A stretch of 64,000 bases of DNA from Vibrio tapetis subsp. tapetis (GTDB lineage: Bacteria; Pseudomonadota; Gammaproteobacteria; Enterobacterales; Vibrionaceae): positions 124,001-188,000 of the forward strand of contig NZ_LT960612.1 of assembly GCF_900233005.1 (NCBI RefSeq), in the 5' to 3' direction. The notes under the pieces are model-generated. The model made no database searches and was not told the DNA's origin. It worked only from the letters and a program-made list of their open reading frames with translations. This document shows, in pieces, positions 28,080 to 36,947 of this stretch (position 1 is its first letter; every line of letters begins with the position of its first letter). Made by a program: the position numbers and the translations under genes.

Positions 28080-29084
28080 ATGGAATTAATATTGAATTTA
28101 TCTATGAATAGACTTAATAAGAAAATTAAAAGTAACGCTAATATTAAAGAGAATAGTTCCTCATTCATTAACATTCATCGAACTATCAGGCTAACTTTCC
28201 GAACTCTGATCTCAATTGCCTTATTGTCATATCCAGTCATTGTGTACCCAATGGAACATAACAAAGAAATTGTTAACTCTGATTTTGTTAATTTAGGCAA
28301 AGAGTATGAAATATTATACCGACTAGCTAAAGATGGTGATGCTGTCATGCAATACTACCTAGCAGAAGCATACTACAAGAAAGGCTATAATGAATTAGCA
28401 ATCGACTGGTATCATAAATCAGTGGAACAAGGTTATGCACCAGCTCAGTACCACCTGTCACGCAGATATCTTTATGGTAAAGGAGTAACTCAAGATAATG
28501 CCCATGCTATGCATTGGATGCAGCAATCAGCCAAACAAGAATATTTACCTGCGCAGTCAGAATTGGGGATCCTGTATGCACAAGGTGAAGCAGTCTCTCA
28601 GAACAATGAATTAGCAAAATATTGGACTAAAAAAGCGGCGGATAGAGGCTATGCTAACGCACAATTCAATCTCGCTATTATGTACCATATGGGAACCGTT
28701 GTTCCAAAAGATAGAGAAAAGGCGTTGTATTGGTTTGAAAAATCCGCAGCGCAAGGAGATGAAGGAGCTCAATTCCACCTGGGAACCTATTATGCAAATG
28801 GTATAACAGTCAAGCAAGATGGTAAAAAAGCCCTATATTGGTTTCGTCAAGCAGCAAATTCAGGCTACGCCTTCGCTCAGTTCAACCTTGGTTTGATATA
28901 TTTCAATTTGGAAGAACATAGCAACGCGCTTTTGTGGCTTCTAGTATCTAAGCTAAATGGGTATGACGCTTCCAACGCGATAAAGATTGTCCACGAATAT
29001 CTAACCACTGAGGCGATTAGAAATGCTGAGAACATGTCCAAGAAATGCGTTGAGTCCGATTATTTAATGTGCGATGAACTTTAG
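28080..29084 (+). CDS. Sel1-repeat protein with N-terminal membrane anchor
   Basis: 334 residues. A polar N-terminal tail of about 45 residues precedes one hydrophobic stretch (TLISIALLSYPVIVYP), which may be an uncleaved anchor or a late signal peptide. About 75-300 holds Sel1-like repeats, such as AQYHLSRRYLYGKGVTQDN, AQFNLAIMYHMGTVVPKD and AQFHLGTYYANGITVKQDG, closer to the consensus than in the preceding gene. The C-terminus has two Cys (KKCVESDYLMCDEL) that could form a disulfide in the periplasm. It is the second gene of a pair; AAGGAA lies 11 bases before the ATG. Confidence 0.85.
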   Translation: MELILNLSMNRLNKKIKSNANIKENSSSFINIHRTIRLTFRTLISIALLSYPVIVYPMEHNKEIVNSDFVNLGKEYEILYRLAKDGDAVMQYYLAEAYYKKGYNELAIDWYHKSVEQGYAPAQYHLSRRYLYGKGVTQDNAHAMHWMQQSAKQEYLPAQSELGILYAQGEAVSQNNELAKYWTKKAADRGYANAQFNLAIMYHMGTVVPKDREKALYWFEKSAAQGDEGAQFHLGTYYANGITVKQDGKKALYWFRQAANSGYAFAQFNLGLIYFNLEEHSNALLWLLVSKLNGYDASNAIKIVHEYLTTEAIRNAENMSKKCVESDYLMCDEL

Positions 29085-29172
29085 ATAGAGGACGGATAAG
29101 GCATTGGGGCGGTCGACAACTAAGGTAGCATCTAGGCCCTCCTGATACGACAGTGCACCCATTACCCCAGAA

Positions 29173-30090
29173 TTAAGGTTCTTTACAAAATCTGATGCGT
29201 TTCGCCGCCTCTTTAAGCCTATCTCTTAACCAACGGTGTGCACTTTCGTTAGTACGGCTAGGGTGCCATATCATACTTAAATCCGAGACAGGTAAATGAA
29301 ATGGGACGGGCAACATTTTGACATTATACATCTGTTGGAACATGGCAACGCTTGATTCTGGCATGAGGCCGATAAGCTCTGAAGAATCAATCACTGGCAG
29401 CATTTCAAGCACACCTGCGGCGCGATAAACGATCTTACGTCGCTCTAACGAAGGGTAATCATCATTGTTAAGTAAACTTCCACGGGCGTGCCAACGTGAC
29501 ACCACGACATGGCCTTCAGTGAGAAATTCCTGCTCTGAAATAACACTCCCAATTCTAGGGTGATCGCTCGCGCACACCACTTTCAGGCTTTCTGTGTACA
29601 AGACTTCTTGTTTCAAGCTACTGCGAGCATTGGGCGGAATATTGATAATCAAATCATACCGCTGCAGCCTCAAATCAGACTCATAGTCTTCAGTAAATAG
29701 CGGGTGAACTTCTAAGGCAATATTAGGCGCAACTTTGGCGATGATGGCCATTAGCCGAGGTAACAACTCATAGCTGGCAACCGATACACACGCCACAGAG
29801 AAAACTCGATTGGAAACACGATGATCAAAATCACGAGAAGCCGATAAGGTTGAGGTGAAATTCTTTAATGAGGCAGACATCGCAGGATAGATATCACTTG
29901 AAAATGACGTCGGTTCGACACCAGATGCACTGCGATGAAACAGAGGCTCATCATAAATATCACGTAATCTTGCCAGCGCCTTACTCACCGCAGGTTGGCT
30001 GATTTGCAAACGTGTCGCGGCACGAGACAAACTGAGTTCTTCATAGATTGCCACAAAAATAGGAATTAAATTTAACTCAGTGTTTTTCAT
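29173..30090 (-). CDS. LysR-family transcriptional regulator
   Basis: 305 residues. The winged helix-turn-helix at about 5-65 (LSLSRAATRLQISQPAVSKALARLR) is standard LysR. About 90-300 is the periplasmic-binding-protein-like effector domain. The effector and target are unknown. It lies 106 bases downstream of the BatD-like gene on the same strand and 88 bases from the convergent Sel1 gene. It could be read through from the MoxR operon, but LysR genes usually act on a divergent neighbour and none is present here. A GAGATGG site precedes the ATG. Confidence 0.92.
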   Translation of the reverse strand: MKNTELNLIPIFVAIYEELSLSRAATRLQISQPAVSKALARLRDIYDEPLFHRSASGVEPTSFSSDIYPAMSASLKNFTSTLSASRDFDHRVSNRVFSVACVSVASYELLPRLMAIIAKVAPNIALEVHPLFTEDYESDLRLQRYDLIINIPPNARSSLKQEVLYTESLKVVCASDHPRIGSVISEQEFLTEGHVVVSRWHARGSLLNNDDYPSLERRKIVYRAAGVLEMLPVIDSSELIGLMPESSVAMFQQMYNVKMLPVPFHLPVSDLSMIWHPSRTNESAHRWLRDRLKEAAKRIRFCKEP

Positions 30091-30196
30091 ACCATCTCAG
30101 TTTCTCTAAAATATAACGACAAGTATAGTGGACTAAATCACTGTTTTCGAGGTGAATTTACGTAACGTGTTCAGCCTCACTTGCTTTTACCCTTCT

Positions 30197-31453
30197 TTAT
30201 AAGTTCAAACATTTAAAGACAAACTTGCGGCTTTTGTTCGCCCTGTTTTTCATCTGAAACCAAATCCAAGTCACCACGTATCTGCTGGTTACCTCAGTTT
30301 GTAACTGTTGGCTATGTCTCTGCCATTGATCATGAGCTTGATAACCACTGAGCGCGAGCAAGCCTGTTTTGTTTCTCAACCTCTGATAAACCACAGCTCT
30401 CACTTGTGGCCAATGTTGCAATCGAAGTAGATTAAGCAAACAAGCCAATTCGGGTAATGGGCGATGTCGGTAATAACGAATCATCCAGCCAATTAAAATG
30501 ATAGCGCCGCCTAACGCAGACAATGCCACAACAATCGCTTTTTGGTATTGCTGAACGAATGAAACGAATGTGTGCTTTATTTGAAAGCGATGCTCTGGCA
30601 ACGTCAGTACTTGTTGGGTTTTCGTTTTGCTATTCCACCACACAAATTGCTGCTCAGGAAAAACCAACTCGCCTCCCTTTTGAACCACATAGGTTCGCTG
30701 TTCAACCCGCTTAGCATGATAGCTCCCGCGTGATTGTTGATCGCTCAATTGATTAGGCGCGGCGAAATTTTGGTAATACTCTGTGCTATCGGTGGAGATA
30801 GTCGAAGGTAAAAAAATGGACAACGTATCCGTTGCATCAATCATTACGGTTCGGGTGATTGAATCACCAACCTTTAATACGTCATCACTTTTTTGCCACG
30901 TTTGATGTATTCGCGCTTTGGTCGCACTAAACCAAGGTTTTGATGGGTCAGCCAATTCTGTTGGCGTAACAGCTTCAAACATGATTCGGGGAGTGACAAA
31001 CTCTAACGCCAATTTCTGACGATTTTCATCTGCGACCGTCACAGATACTGTCGTAGGGGGAATTTCATACCGCCCAACTTGCTGCGCGAACAGGGTGATC
31101 TCCCAACGCTGCTTTGACCATGTCTGCCCCTTTTCTCGAGTCGTATAGTTGGTGGCTAATTGATTGCTTTGTTTAACTATCGCATTAGGAACATCAATAT
31201 AGCTAATGCGTGTTCCTGCCGAAAACCAAGTCGGCGTGCTCACTTCAATATACAATTTGACCTGTTCGTTAACGTAAAATTTGGCGGCAAGATCCGGTTC
31301 TTCCTCATTGGCAAGCCAAGCAGATATAGACACTTGCTCTTTCACCGAACTGAGTTGTTTGGCATTTATTGCAGCTGAAAACGTAAAGACCAAAACCAAG
31401 CATATCGTCTGTATCACTAATAGAACGCGGTTGCGTTGGCTAATTGATGCCAT
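30197..31453 (-). CDS. BatD-like membrane protein
   Basis: 418 residues from ATG at 31453, eight bases after a GAGGAG site; a GTG five codons upstream is less likely. A signal peptide (about 12-32, VIQTICLVLVFTFSAAINA) is followed by two or three immunoglobulin-like beta domains, with sequence such as QVSISAWLANEEEPDLAAKFYVNEQVKL, and one membrane helix (about 305-325) before a basic cytosolic tail. This matches BatD of the Bat (Bacteroides aerotolerance) group. The start overlaps the VWA-TPR gene by 14 bases. It is the last gene of the MoxR operon and probably assembles with the VWA proteins at the inner membrane. Confidence 0.8.
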   Translation of the reverse strand: MASISQRNRVLLVIQTICLVLVFTFSAAINAKQLSSVKEQVSISAWLANEEEPDLAAKFYVNEQVKLYIEVSTPTWFSAGTRISYIDVPNAIVKQSNQLATNYTTREKGQTWSKQRWEITLFAQQVGRYEIPPTTVSVTVADENRQKLALEFVTPRIMFEAVTPTELADPSKPWFSATKARIHQTWQKSDDVLKVGDSITRTVMIDATDTLSIFLPSTISTDSTEYYQNFAAPNQLSDQQSRGSYHAKRVEQRTYVVQKGGELVFPEQQFVWWNSKTKTQQVLTLPEHRFQIKHTFVSFVQQYQKAIVVALSALGGAIILIGWMIRYYRHRPLPELACLLNLLRLQHWPQVRAVVYQRLRNKTGLLALSGYQAHDQWQRHSQQLQTEVTSRYVVTWIWFQMKNRANKSRKFVFKCLNL

Positions 31454-33191
31454 GATCTCGCTCCTCACCTGCTCGGTTTTGCAATTGAATTTGAAACTTG
31501 GCCATTAAAAAATGCGTGGGATCGGCCTCGACTCGTTTTAGCCATTTGTCAGCAAGCGCTTTGCTTCCTAGGATTTCCTCGGCATTTAGCTTTTCTCTAA
31601 GCAGTACACTTGACACCACTTTCTCTTCATAGCCTTTAGAGGTCTGAGGGTTGTCACCCAGTTCCATCGACTCTTCTAATCCTTCCGTCGTATTGGCTTG
31701 GCTCTCGCTGGTTCGTTCTATCTGCTCAACTATATGGTCAATTACGGCTAAGTTTTGGTGCGCTTTGGTGCTTAAGGAGGGGGTTGGCTTGAGCTCCTCT
31801 AGTAAATAAATAAGCAAATCCTGAGCGGCTAAGTATTCTCGCTGGCGAGCCATTGCGCTCGCTGCGTTGTAAATTGCCAGTTCTTTGTCTTCACTTTGCA
31901 TAAACGTCATATATGCCAATTCATATTCTGCCGCGTAGTAATATGCGATGCCCTTTCGCATCGGGTCTTGATAATGTTGAGCGGCAGCCAAATAGGCTTT
32001 GTTGTTGAACAGTCTTTGTCCTTGTTGATCCGGTGTTAACCATAGATCCATCCACCAGCTCGTTATTACTGAGAACCGCCCGACTTTTTCAGTAGTCAAA
32101 GCGTCTGTCTGGATTTTTTGGTTTTCTACTCGCAAATCGGAATGTTGAAATTGCACGCCTCCAAGATTGCTTTCTTGCGCTAAAACCGGGGGGCTAAACG
32201 TCAGATTCCCGAGCGCTAACCCAACCACCGCCCATTGTACTAACCACCCTTTTCTAAACCAAAATAGTAAGATAAAAGCGACAGGAAACAGTAAGTAATA
32301 GCCCATATCCTGCCAAGGCATGTCAGATTCTCCATTCAATTGCATATGAGTGTCGACCAGTTGAGTAATGCGTTCTACATCACGACCATCGATACTCATT
32401 TCGATTAAATTTCCGCCGGTTTTTGAGGCTAAGGAATGCAAGGATCTCATGTCTAATGGCGAATTTGATACACGCTCTCGGTTGCCGGCCGCCAAGATCA
32501 AAAGCTGAGTATCCGTTTGACTAAAATACTCTTGGTAATCCTGAATATCTTCCGGAGCAACTGCGTCGGTCACTAACAAAACGGTGTTCCCATGTTGCGA
32601 TTTATCTGTACTGAAGGCGAGGCTAAGCTGGGGTAAAACGCTGTTGGCTTGCTTGCCCGGCTGAGGCATCACTTCTGGAGTAATCGCAGCCAAGTACGGT
32701 AAGAACACGGCTTTGTCTGTCGTTAATGGCATCGCGGTATGCGCACTTCCCGCATAAACGATCAACCCTGTTTTTCCACCTTTTCGTAAATCAACAAGGG
32801 ATTGGATCTTGTGTTTAGCACGCGCTAATCGGTTAGGGGCAACGTCGGTTTCTAGCATAGATTTACTGGTATCTAATACGATCATCAACTCTGCCTTATC
32901 TTCTCCAAATGGCGAAGGAATGTGCTGCCACGTTGGCCCAGCGCACACCGTTATTCCCAAGAAAAAACTGACTGTTAGTACTTTCAAAGGCAATTGGGAT
33001 TGCCAGCCTTGCTCAGTCAGCACCAAAGCTGTTCGTAAGTGCTCAGGAAGTAAATCGTGTCCGACTTTCTCTGTGTCTTTTTTCCATCGCAGCCTGACCA
33101 ATACCGCTAGAGGGATCAACAAACCAAACCATTGCGGCCTTAAAAAGTGAAATTGCTTAACAATCAATTCCCACGTCGTGAAATCAAACAT
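31440..33191 (-). CDS. VWA-domain and TPR membrane protein (BatB/BatC-like)
   Basis: 583 residues from ATG at 33191, which overlaps the upstream stop by eight bases; ATG at 33197 is also possible. Two membrane helices near the N-terminus precede a von Willebrand factor A domain (about 65-270) whose metal site reads LDTSKS (DxSxS). A third helix (about 285-305) is followed by a TPR-like region (about 380-500, YLAAAQHYQDPMRKGIAYYYAAEYELAY). The layout joins the BatB and BatC roles in one protein. It likely works with the MoxR ATPase as a membrane-linked chaperone or metal-insertion assembly. It sits inside the six-gene operon with overlapping neighbours on both sides. Confidence 0.85.
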   Translation of the reverse strand: MFDFTTWELIVKQFHFLRPQWFGLLIPLAVLVRLRWKKDTEKVGHDLLPEHLRTALVLTEQGWQSQLPLKVLTVSFFLGITVCAGPTWQHIPSPFGEDKAELMIVLDTSKSMLETDVAPNRLARAKHKIQSLVDLRKGGKTGLIVYAGSAHTAMPLTTDKAVFLPYLAAITPEVMPQPGKQANSVLPQLSLAFSTDKSQHGNTVLLVTDAVAPEDIQDYQEYFSQTDTQLLILAAGNRERVSNSPLDMRSLHSLASKTGGNLIEMSIDGRDVERITQLVDTHMQLNGESDMPWQDMGYYLLFPVAFILLFWFRKGWLVQWAVVGLALGNLTFSPPVLAQESNLGGVQFQHSDLRVENQKIQTDALTTEKVGRFSVITSWWMDLWLTPDQQGQRLFNNKAYLAAAQHYQDPMRKGIAYYYAAEYELAYMTFMQSEDKELAIYNAASAMARQREYLAAQDLLIYLLEELKPTPSLSTKAHQNLAVIDHIVEQIERTSESQANTTEGLEESMELGDNPQTSKGYEEKVVSSVLLREKLNAEEILGSKALADKWLKRVEADPTHFLMAKFQIQLQNRAGEERDHGIN

Positions 33192-34248
33192 CTGCATTAT
33201 CCTCACTGGTATTCGTTTGTTCTGCCAACCAATGTTGTGACAAAAGTGACACACTGAACGCTAATAAATAGAGCATAACCACCGTTAGCATTAAGTAATG
33301 ATGAACTTCTTTACGTGGTTGATACGATGTGCTTTGATATAGCTTTGGTTCCAAAGTGTTGATGACTTGATAGGCGTTCAATAAGGCTTTGTTGTCTAGC
33401 GCTTGAAACGCCTGCCCACCCGATTGAGATGCAATCCTTTCTATTGTCTCCATGTCAATTGCGGATTCTCCAACGGTTTGCGGGTCCCCCATCGCCACCA
33501 CATGAATACGCACATCGAATGCTGAGGCGACTTTTGCTGCATCAATCGGAGCCACAAAGCTGCCAGTATCGTTACCGTCAGTTAATACAATGACTACTTT
33601 TTCGTTAACCGCGTGCATGGGATCTTCAAGTGTTTTTAGCTGTTGCTGCGCACCCTCTTGTTGCTGAAAGACTTTGATCGCCAGCCCCATCGCATCTCCT
33701 AAAAATGTACTTTGCCCCGCCATAGCAACGTCTGTCTCATCAAGTAACGTCAACCAAGCTTGATGATCTGCAGTAAAAGGCGTTTGCACAAAAGCGGCAT
33801 CTCCAAACAAGATTAACCCGAGCCGGTCCCCGTCACGGCTTAACGCAAACTCGCTCAACACCTCTTTAGCCGCTTGCAGCCTACTGATTTTTCTCCCGTC
33901 TTCGGTCTCAAAGTCTTGTTCCGCCATGGAGTCGGACAAATCTAAAATAACCATCACATCTCGCCCCATCAGGTCGCGAGTTTGCACTTCACCTAGTACG
34001 CTAGGTTTCGCCATTGCAGCAACGATAAGAACCCATGAAGCGACGAGTATTATCCTTTGCCACCACTTAGGTTTTAATTGATCGTTACGTTTGTTTTCGT
34101 TGGCTAATGCTCCCATTATTATGCTAAAAAACGGGACTTTCGCTGCGACATGACGAGTCTTATAAGTGGGAAATAACCAATAGACCAAGATCGGCGCTGG
34201 CAGAAGCCAAAACCACATTGGGTGAACCCATTCCAATTCAGACATCAT
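33184..34248 (-). CDS. VWA-domain membrane protein (BatA-like)
   Basis: 354 residues. Two N-terminal hydrophobic segments (about 10-25 and 55-75) and one at the C-terminus (about 315-335) flank a VWA domain (about 90-290). The metal-ion-dependent adhesion site is complete: DLSDS, with a Thr-containing loop and VIVLTDGNDTGS. It is a typical MoxR-operon partner (BatA). The start ATGATG overlaps the DUF4381 gene by 11 bases, and the end overlaps the next VWA gene, so translation is tightly coupled. Confidence 0.88.
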   Translation of the reverse strand: MMSELEWVHPMWFWLLPAPILVYWLFPTYKTRHVAAKVPFFSIIMGALANENKRNDQLKPKWWQRIILVASWVLIVAAMAKPSVLGEVQTRDLMGRDVMVILDLSDSMAEQDFETEDGRKISRLQAAKEVLSEFALSRDGDRLGLILFGDAAFVQTPFTADHQAWLTLLDETDVAMAGQSTFLGDAMGLAIKVFQQQEGAQQQLKTLEDPMHAVNEKVVIVLTDGNDTGSFVAPIDAAKVASAFDVRIHVVAMGDPQTVGESAIDMETIERIASQSGGQAFQALDNKALLNAYQVINTLEPKLYQSTSYQPRKEVHHYLMLTVVMLYLLAFSVSLLSQHWLAEQTNTSEDNADV

Positions 34249-34771
34249 TTAACTTACCTCTTACTTGGTGTACTTTTATCCAATGAACACCTTGGGTAAT
34301 GATCTGTTCCAGTTCATGCTGCTCAAGCTTCTCATTCGGATTAATGAGAGAAGTCACCCAGCGCTGACCGAGATCGCTGTTGAACCGAAAACTTGTTGAT
34401 TTAAGATCGTCCCGTCTATCGCCCTCTGGTAGCATCATGTGATCGAGCTGCCTTAAAAAGGCGGTTCCATGCAAGGGTGCGTGTTCTCGGTTTAAATAAC
34501 ACAAGACTCGCTTTAACACGCTGAAGGTGCGATAAGCCGCGTCATCCGTCTTTAAGTGCATAGACAATAGGGCTTGGGTCGCTTCAATACGATACCGATT
34601 CTGCCATTGTCTTTTTGCCAATTTGAACGCGAACCAACCCAACACAACGAGTGCTGTACAAGCCAATATTTTCCAGCCTAGGGTCTGCGGTATAAAGCTG
34701 ACATCGAGCGCGACTTCGACGTCGTTTAATTCTCGTAAAAGGTAGGTGCTTGGAGGTCGGTGATCGATCAT
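34238..34771 (-). CDS. DUF4381 domain protein
   Basis: 177 residues. One membrane helix (about 35-50, LACTALVVLGWFAF) is followed by a basic stretch and a soluble helical domain. The N-terminus with a PPSTYLLRELNDVE-type segment is typical of DUF4381, found almost only in MoxR operons between the DUF58 and VWA genes. The function is not known. The start overlaps the DUF58 stop as ATGA. Confidence 0.8.
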   Translation of the reverse strand: MIDHRPPSTYLLRELNDVEVALDVSFIPQTLGWKILACTALVVLGWFAFKLAKRQWQNRYRIEATQALLSMHLKTDDAAYRTFSVLKRVLCYLNREHAPLHGTAFLRQLDHMMLPEGDRRDDLKSTSFRFNSDLGQRWVTSLINPNEKLEQHELEQIITQGVHWIKVHQVRGKLNDV

Positions 34772-35748
34772 GTACGCCCTCCTACCTGCTGTTTAAATTG
34801 ACGTAAATGCGCACCGGCTGTATCCAATTCGATCAGAGGCAATTGTTTCATCGCCATCAGTTTTTGTAATTGGGTGCGCTTGTTCTGACCTTCGTTAAAC
34901 AAAACGTGATTCAGTGCCGTCACCAGCTTTTTGCCACCAATGTGCATTTGTTGTTCACCATCACCAATCACCCACGAATTGTTGTATAGATGTTCCGGTA
35001 ATTGTTGTTCAAAAGGGTCACTAATCAGTACGCTCAATACATCATTTCTCTGTTGCAAATACTTCAACGCGTCCAAATCTTTCTCAGTGGCATCATGCCA
35101 ATCACTGATCAAAATAAGCGTGCTTGTTTTCGGGTTCAGCCGTTTTAACATCTGTACAATGTGGCTAAAGTCGCTCAGGATCTGATCAGAAGAACAACGA
35201 TTAAGTCGCTGATTCGCCGCTGAGATGTCACGAAATTTGGCCAATAAATTAGGTTGGGATCGACAAGGTGCTCCCATATAGACGCGGTGAGGTTCTGCAA
35301 TAACAAATCCAATTCTGTCACCTTGCTTTATTGCTTGCCACGCACACAATGCCGCTATCTCGGCGGCAATAACGGATTTCATAATCGACTGGGATGAGAA
35401 GAACATGCCAGAACGCTGATCGACCAATATTAAAACCTCACGGTCTTTTTCTTCGGTGTAACTACGTACATATGGCTTGCCAAGCCTGATAGTGGTTTTC
35501 CAGTCTATATTTCGAATGTCGTCACCGGCTTGATAGTGCTTAAGCTCTTCGAAATTCAAACCTCGCCCTCGAAATAAAGAGCGATGTCGCCCTGTCATGT
35601 TTGCGTGAGCACTCGCATGAGGCAGTAAATTAAAGCCCTGAGCTTGCGATTGAATCGAAACCAGCTGCTTATAGCTACAATAGATTCTGCTGTCTAAGAG
35701 CGAATTTACAGGCTGTGCGCTACGTTGCTTAGTGAAGAAGCCTCCCAT
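34768..35748 (-). CDS. DUF58 domain protein
   Basis: 326 residues, soluble. The DUF58 signature is in GRGLNFEELKHYQAGDDIRNIDW followed by RSYTEEKDRE. The second half is a VWA-like fold with a degenerate metal site (VDQRSG in place of DxSxS), as is common in the family. It is the second gene of the MoxR operon; its start follows the moxR stop by 15 bases with a GAGGGGG ribosome site. It is probably an adaptor between the ATPase and the membrane VWA proteins. Confidence 0.9.
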   Translation of the reverse strand: MGGFFTKQRSAQPVNSLLDSRIYCSYKQLVSIQSQAQGFNLLPHASAHANMTGRHRSLFRGRGLNFEELKHYQAGDDIRNIDWKTTIRLGKPYVRSYTEEKDREVLILVDQRSGMFFSSQSIMKSVIAAEIAALCAWQAIKQGDRIGFVIAEPHRVYMGAPCRSQPNLLAKFRDISAANQRLNRCSSDQILSDFSHIVQMLKRLNPKTSTLILISDWHDATEKDLDALKYLQQRNDVLSVLISDPFEQQLPEHLYNNSWVIGDGEQQMHIGGKKLVTALNHVLFNEGQNKRTQLQKLMAMKQLPLIELDTAGAHLRQFKQQVGGRT

Positions 35749-35763
35749 TGTTGAACCCCCTCA

Positions 35764-36780
35764 CTAGCCTATTTCTACATGATCAAGCAGTGTATGGATG
35801 ATATCGCTACGGCTGATACCATCGGCAAGCGCATCGTAAGACAACGAAAATCGGTGCCCCAACACCATTGGGGCGACACTGCGCACATCATCCGGCATGA
35901 CATAATCACGCCCTTGTAACCACGCATATGCTCGGCTGCACTTGTCTAGTGCGATGGACGCTCTTGGGCTCGCTCCGACTAAAATCCAATCCGCTAACAG
36001 GCTATCTGGATAACGTTCTGGTTTACGTGTCGCCATCACCAGCGCAACGATGTATTTTTCAACCAACGGCGACACTTCCATTTTCACGAGTTGCTTTCTC
36101 GCATCTGCAATAACTTGTGGGTCAATCGCCTGCTTTGCTCTTCCGTTACCACTACCTTGATGGCCATTATTCTGGTGATGTTCAACATTCAGCGCCGAAT
36201 ACTCTTCAGAACGAAGCAGTTGAATGATGCCTAATTCACTCTCGTCGTCAGGATAACCGACGCTCACTTTCAGCATAAAACGATCAAGCTGTGCTTCTGG
36301 TAGGCTATAGGTTCCCTCTTGTTCTATCGGATTTTGGGTTGCCAATACCATAAATAGGTCGGGCAGCGCATGGCTCTGTGTGCCAATAGTGACGGTGTTT
36401 TCCGCCATGGCTTCTAACAACGCAGATTGCACTTTCGCTGGAGCTCGGTTTATTTCATCTGCAAGTACTATGTTGTTAAAGATTGGCCCCGCTTGAAAGC
36501 GCAATGACGGCTTGCCATCAACATCTTGATAGACCTCTGTACCCGTTACATCAGAAGGCAAAAGGTCTGGAGTAAACTGAACTCGACCAAATCCAGTCTC
36601 TAGCTCAGCAGCCAAGCTCTTCACAGAACGGGTTTTAGCCGTCCCTGGTAAGCCTTCTAAGAGCACATGCCCCTTGGTCAATAGCCCTAAAACAAGCGCT
36701 TCTACTACATGGCGCTGTCCAATTACCGCTTGTTCTACACGCTGGATGAGTTGGTTGACACTCTGTTGGGTCTGATTCAT
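35764..36780 (-). CDS. MoxR-family AAA+ ATPase
   Basis: 338 residues. AAA+ motifs are intact: Walker A GLPGTAKTRSV, Walker B NIVLADEINRAPAKVQSALLEAM, sensor 1 in VLATQNPIEQEGTYSLPEAQLDRF, and a C-terminal lid. It has an insertion rich in Gly, Asn and His near 185-200. MoxR ATPases act as chaperones that activate or load partners through VWA proteins. It is the first gene of the operon running to the BatD-like gene, with GGAG before the ATG. The 167-base gap to the divergent sulfatase gene should hold both promoters. Confidence 0.92.
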   Translation of the reverse strand: MNQTQQSVNQLIQRVEQAVIGQRHVVEALVLGLLTKGHVLLEGLPGTAKTRSVKSLAAELETGFGRVQFTPDLLPSDVTGTEVYQDVDGKPSLRFQAGPIFNNIVLADEINRAPAKVQSALLEAMAENTVTIGTQSHALPDLFMVLATQNPIEQEGTYSLPEAQLDRFMLKVSVGYPDDESELGIIQLLRSEEYSALNVEHHQNNGHQGSGNGRAKQAIDPQVIADARKQLVKMEVSPLVEKYIVALVMATRKPERYPDSLLADWILVGASPRASIALDKCSRAYAWLQGRDYVMPDDVRSVAPMVLGHRFSLSYDALADGISRSDIIHTLLDHVEIG

Positions 36781-36947
36781 TTTTTACTCCGGTCAATCAG
36801 TTAGCGTTCTGATCTTATCTCAACCAGATATAACTAATGGTTATAGTGACTATAAAGCGACACCAAACCGGGAACGGATTAGCTTAGATGGCAACAAGGT
36901 GTACAAACACTTTGATTTTCCAATCTCAATAAACAATTGGAGTCCTT

